Below, piece by piece: positions 12,462 through 13,638 of a stretch of DNA of 13,638 bases. The notes below the pieces were generated by a model. That model did no database searches and had not been told where the DNA came from. It saw only the letters and a program-made list of their open reading frames with translations. Location of the stretch: assembly GCA_000435275.1 (NCBI GenBank), contig FR883885.1:39758-53395 (forward strand). Reading direction: 5' to 3'. The translations under genes were made by a program, and so were the position numbers. This DNA is from Clostridium sp. CAG:557 (GTDB lineage: Bacteria; Bacillota; Clostridia; Oscillospirales; Acutalibacteraceae). Position 1 is the stretch's first letter. Each line of letters begins with the position of its first letter.

Positions 12462-13022
12462 GAAAATATAGTTGCTTTGATTTCACTACTGCATGATGTG
12501 GATGATTATAAATTATTTGGGTTAAAAAATGCCTAAAAATTGACAAATACTAGAAGTATTATGATTGATTGCCAAGTAAATAAGGAAATTCAACATCAAG
12601 TTTTAAATGAACTGCAATGTATTGGATATAGTAAATCATTAAAAGGTATAAGGCCTAAAACAAATTGAAAGCAAAATTATTTTAGATGCAGATATGTACG
12701 ATGGCTTGGGTGTTAATGGTGTATAAAGGACTTATGCTTACAGTATAACAAAAGATAAACCATTCTTTAACAAAGATGTTTTTCCAATTGAAGATTTAAG
12801 TGTCAACGAGTATAATACTACAAAATGTGCTGAAAGCAGTGTAAAGCATGTGTTTGAAAAGATACTAAAATTAAAAGATTTGATGATGACTGATTCTGGA
12901 AAAGAAGAAGCTAAAAGGTAGGCATCAAATTATTGTGGATATTTTTGTACCACTTTTTTGCAGAAGAAAATGTTCCAGAAAGGAAAGAATACTTAAATCG
13001 GTATTTGAGAAGAGAAATATAA
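12462..13022 (+). pseudogene. Decayed HD-domain phosphohydrolase
   Basis: Spliced across lesions, the translation reads ENIVALISLLHDVDDYKLFG, SIMIDCQVNKEIQHQVLNEL, IGYSKSLKGIRPKTIESKII, LDADMYDGLGVNGV, TYAYSITKDKPFFN, CAESSVKHVFEKILKLKDLM and a C-terminal NVPERKEYLNRYLRREI before TAA (13020-13022). This is the pattern of HD-superfamily hydrolases, with the HD pair in LLHDVDD. Visible lesions are an in-frame TAA at 12534, a +1 shift near 12663 (A run), a TAA at 12724 where a leucine is expected, a shift near 12919, and another in the T run near 12955. The N-terminal part with the first metal-binding histidines is missing or unreadable. The gene cannot give a functional product. It lies directly after the secreted-protein pseudogene on the same strand. 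Confidence 0.85.
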
Positions 13023-13182
13023 TTGAAAATTAGTTATTAATTTTTAAATTATAAACATTTCAGATGGCTGAAAGTAGTGTTATGCCGTTTTTCTATGTTT
13101 TTAATAGCGCCTTAACTCAGAATGATTCGTTATAAGGGACTTGAGAGTTTTTTATGACTACTTTTTAAATTTAAGTTTTGAA

Positions 13183-13222
13183 GAGTCTGGTTGTTGTTAG
13201 TAAGCAATCCGGCTCTTTTTTT
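13183..13222 (+). terminator. Intrinsic terminator
   Basis: GAGTCTGGTTG (13183-13193) pairs with CAATCCGGCTC (13205-13215) with one mismatch and two GT pairs, followed by seven T residues. It lies 160 bp after the HD pseudogene and probably ended the transcription unit of the decayed genes. Confidence 0.85.
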
Positions 13223-13638
13223 GTGTACTTGTTCTGAAAATTTTTATATACTTAGAAGCACTTTTTATTTATAGCTGTGTTAATCATCAAAGAAGTTTTG
13301 ACAGTGTGATTTGTTTACTAATATCTATTTTTATTTGACATTTTCTGCAATGTTGCCAAAAGTATGTATGGTAATTAAGTTTGCGGACTTTTTAAAAATT
13401 TACTCTGTAGATATTAAAAAATTTTTATGATAGAAGTTTGAATAAGTCCAAACTAACCTCAAATGTACCGAAGATATAAAGATTACAGCCAATATTTGCG
13501 TCAATATCAGTGAAACAAGAATGGCCATTTTGACATAAAGTCAGTAATGAGGTTATTAAAAATGAATGAATATAAAATTTTATAAATCCGAATCATTAGA
13601 CTATTGATAAGAAAATGTTTCAATATAACGTGCAATAC
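13223..13638. other. 416-bp AT-rich stretch without recognisable genes
   Basis: No gene, RNA or repeat can be supported. A start-less open frame of about 55 codons on the minus strand (about 13427-13595) has no homology that I recognise. Together with 13023-13182 this looks like further gene-depleted or decayed sequence. Confidence 0.45.

Noticed and set aside
13427..13595. A minus-strand frame of about 55 codons containing CQNGHSCFTDIDANIGC, suggestive of a zinc-binding protein
   Set aside because: There is no start codon or ribosome site and I recognise no family; cysteine spacing alone is not enough.

Overview
The window looks like chromosomal DNA of a low-GC, anaerobic, endospore-forming lineage of Clostridia, probably Oscillospirales/Ruminococcaceae-like. 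The evidence is the strong AT bias, the spoIIAA-spoIIAB-sigF order with the short clostridial form of SigF, the cotJABC spore-coat cluster, an oxygen-independent class III ribonucleotide reductase (nrdD, nrdG), Shine-Dalgarno sites of the AGGAGG type and several TTG starts. The genus assignment is inference; no rRNA is present.

Layout. (1) 88-1525: the spoIIA operon. The anti-anti-sigma factor SpoIIAA and anti-sigma factor SpoIIAB are intact, but sigF is split by an exact 19-bp tandem duplication that shifts the frame. (2) 1848-2534, minus strand: MTA/SAH nucleosidase. (3) 2742-3346: a promoter, a degenerate tRNA-shaped element, a two-zinc-ribbon protein and a terminator, apparently one transcription unit. 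(4) 3348-3676: a DUF1858 redox-disulfide protein with its own promoter and terminator. (5) 3700-6937: trmK, the NIF3-like gene and rqcH, tightly packed; translation quality control and tRNA modification dominate. (6) 7006-10188: nrdD under a strong promoter with two NrdR-like boxes, then nrdG. (7) 10238-11298, minus strand: cotJA-cotJB-cotJC behind a sigma-E-like promoter. (8) 11299-13638: a long AT-rich region without any intact gene. It holds the ruins of a secreted protein gene and of an HD-domain phosphohydrolase gene, a long AT-rich hairpin and a good terminator.

How it fits together. In known sporulators SpoIIAB holds sigma-F inactive until SpoIIAA releases it; sigma-F then triggers sigma-E, which transcribes cotJ. 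Here both ends of that chain (spoIIAA/spoIIAB and cotJABC) are intact while the central sigma factor is broken by a mutation that looks recent, because the two repeat copies are identical. Sporulation is therefore either newly lost or switchable by slippage at the repeat. Two more pseudogenes at the right end point to ongoing gene decay. Housekeeping genes in the middle are all intact.

The most unusual element is the tRNA-like sequence at 2889-2960. It has a recognisable cloverleaf but lacks the G18/G19 and U55 elbow residues, has mismatched stems and no encoded CCA, and lies in the leader of a zinc-ribbon gene. No clear defence system, mobile element, CRISPR array or rRNA was found.
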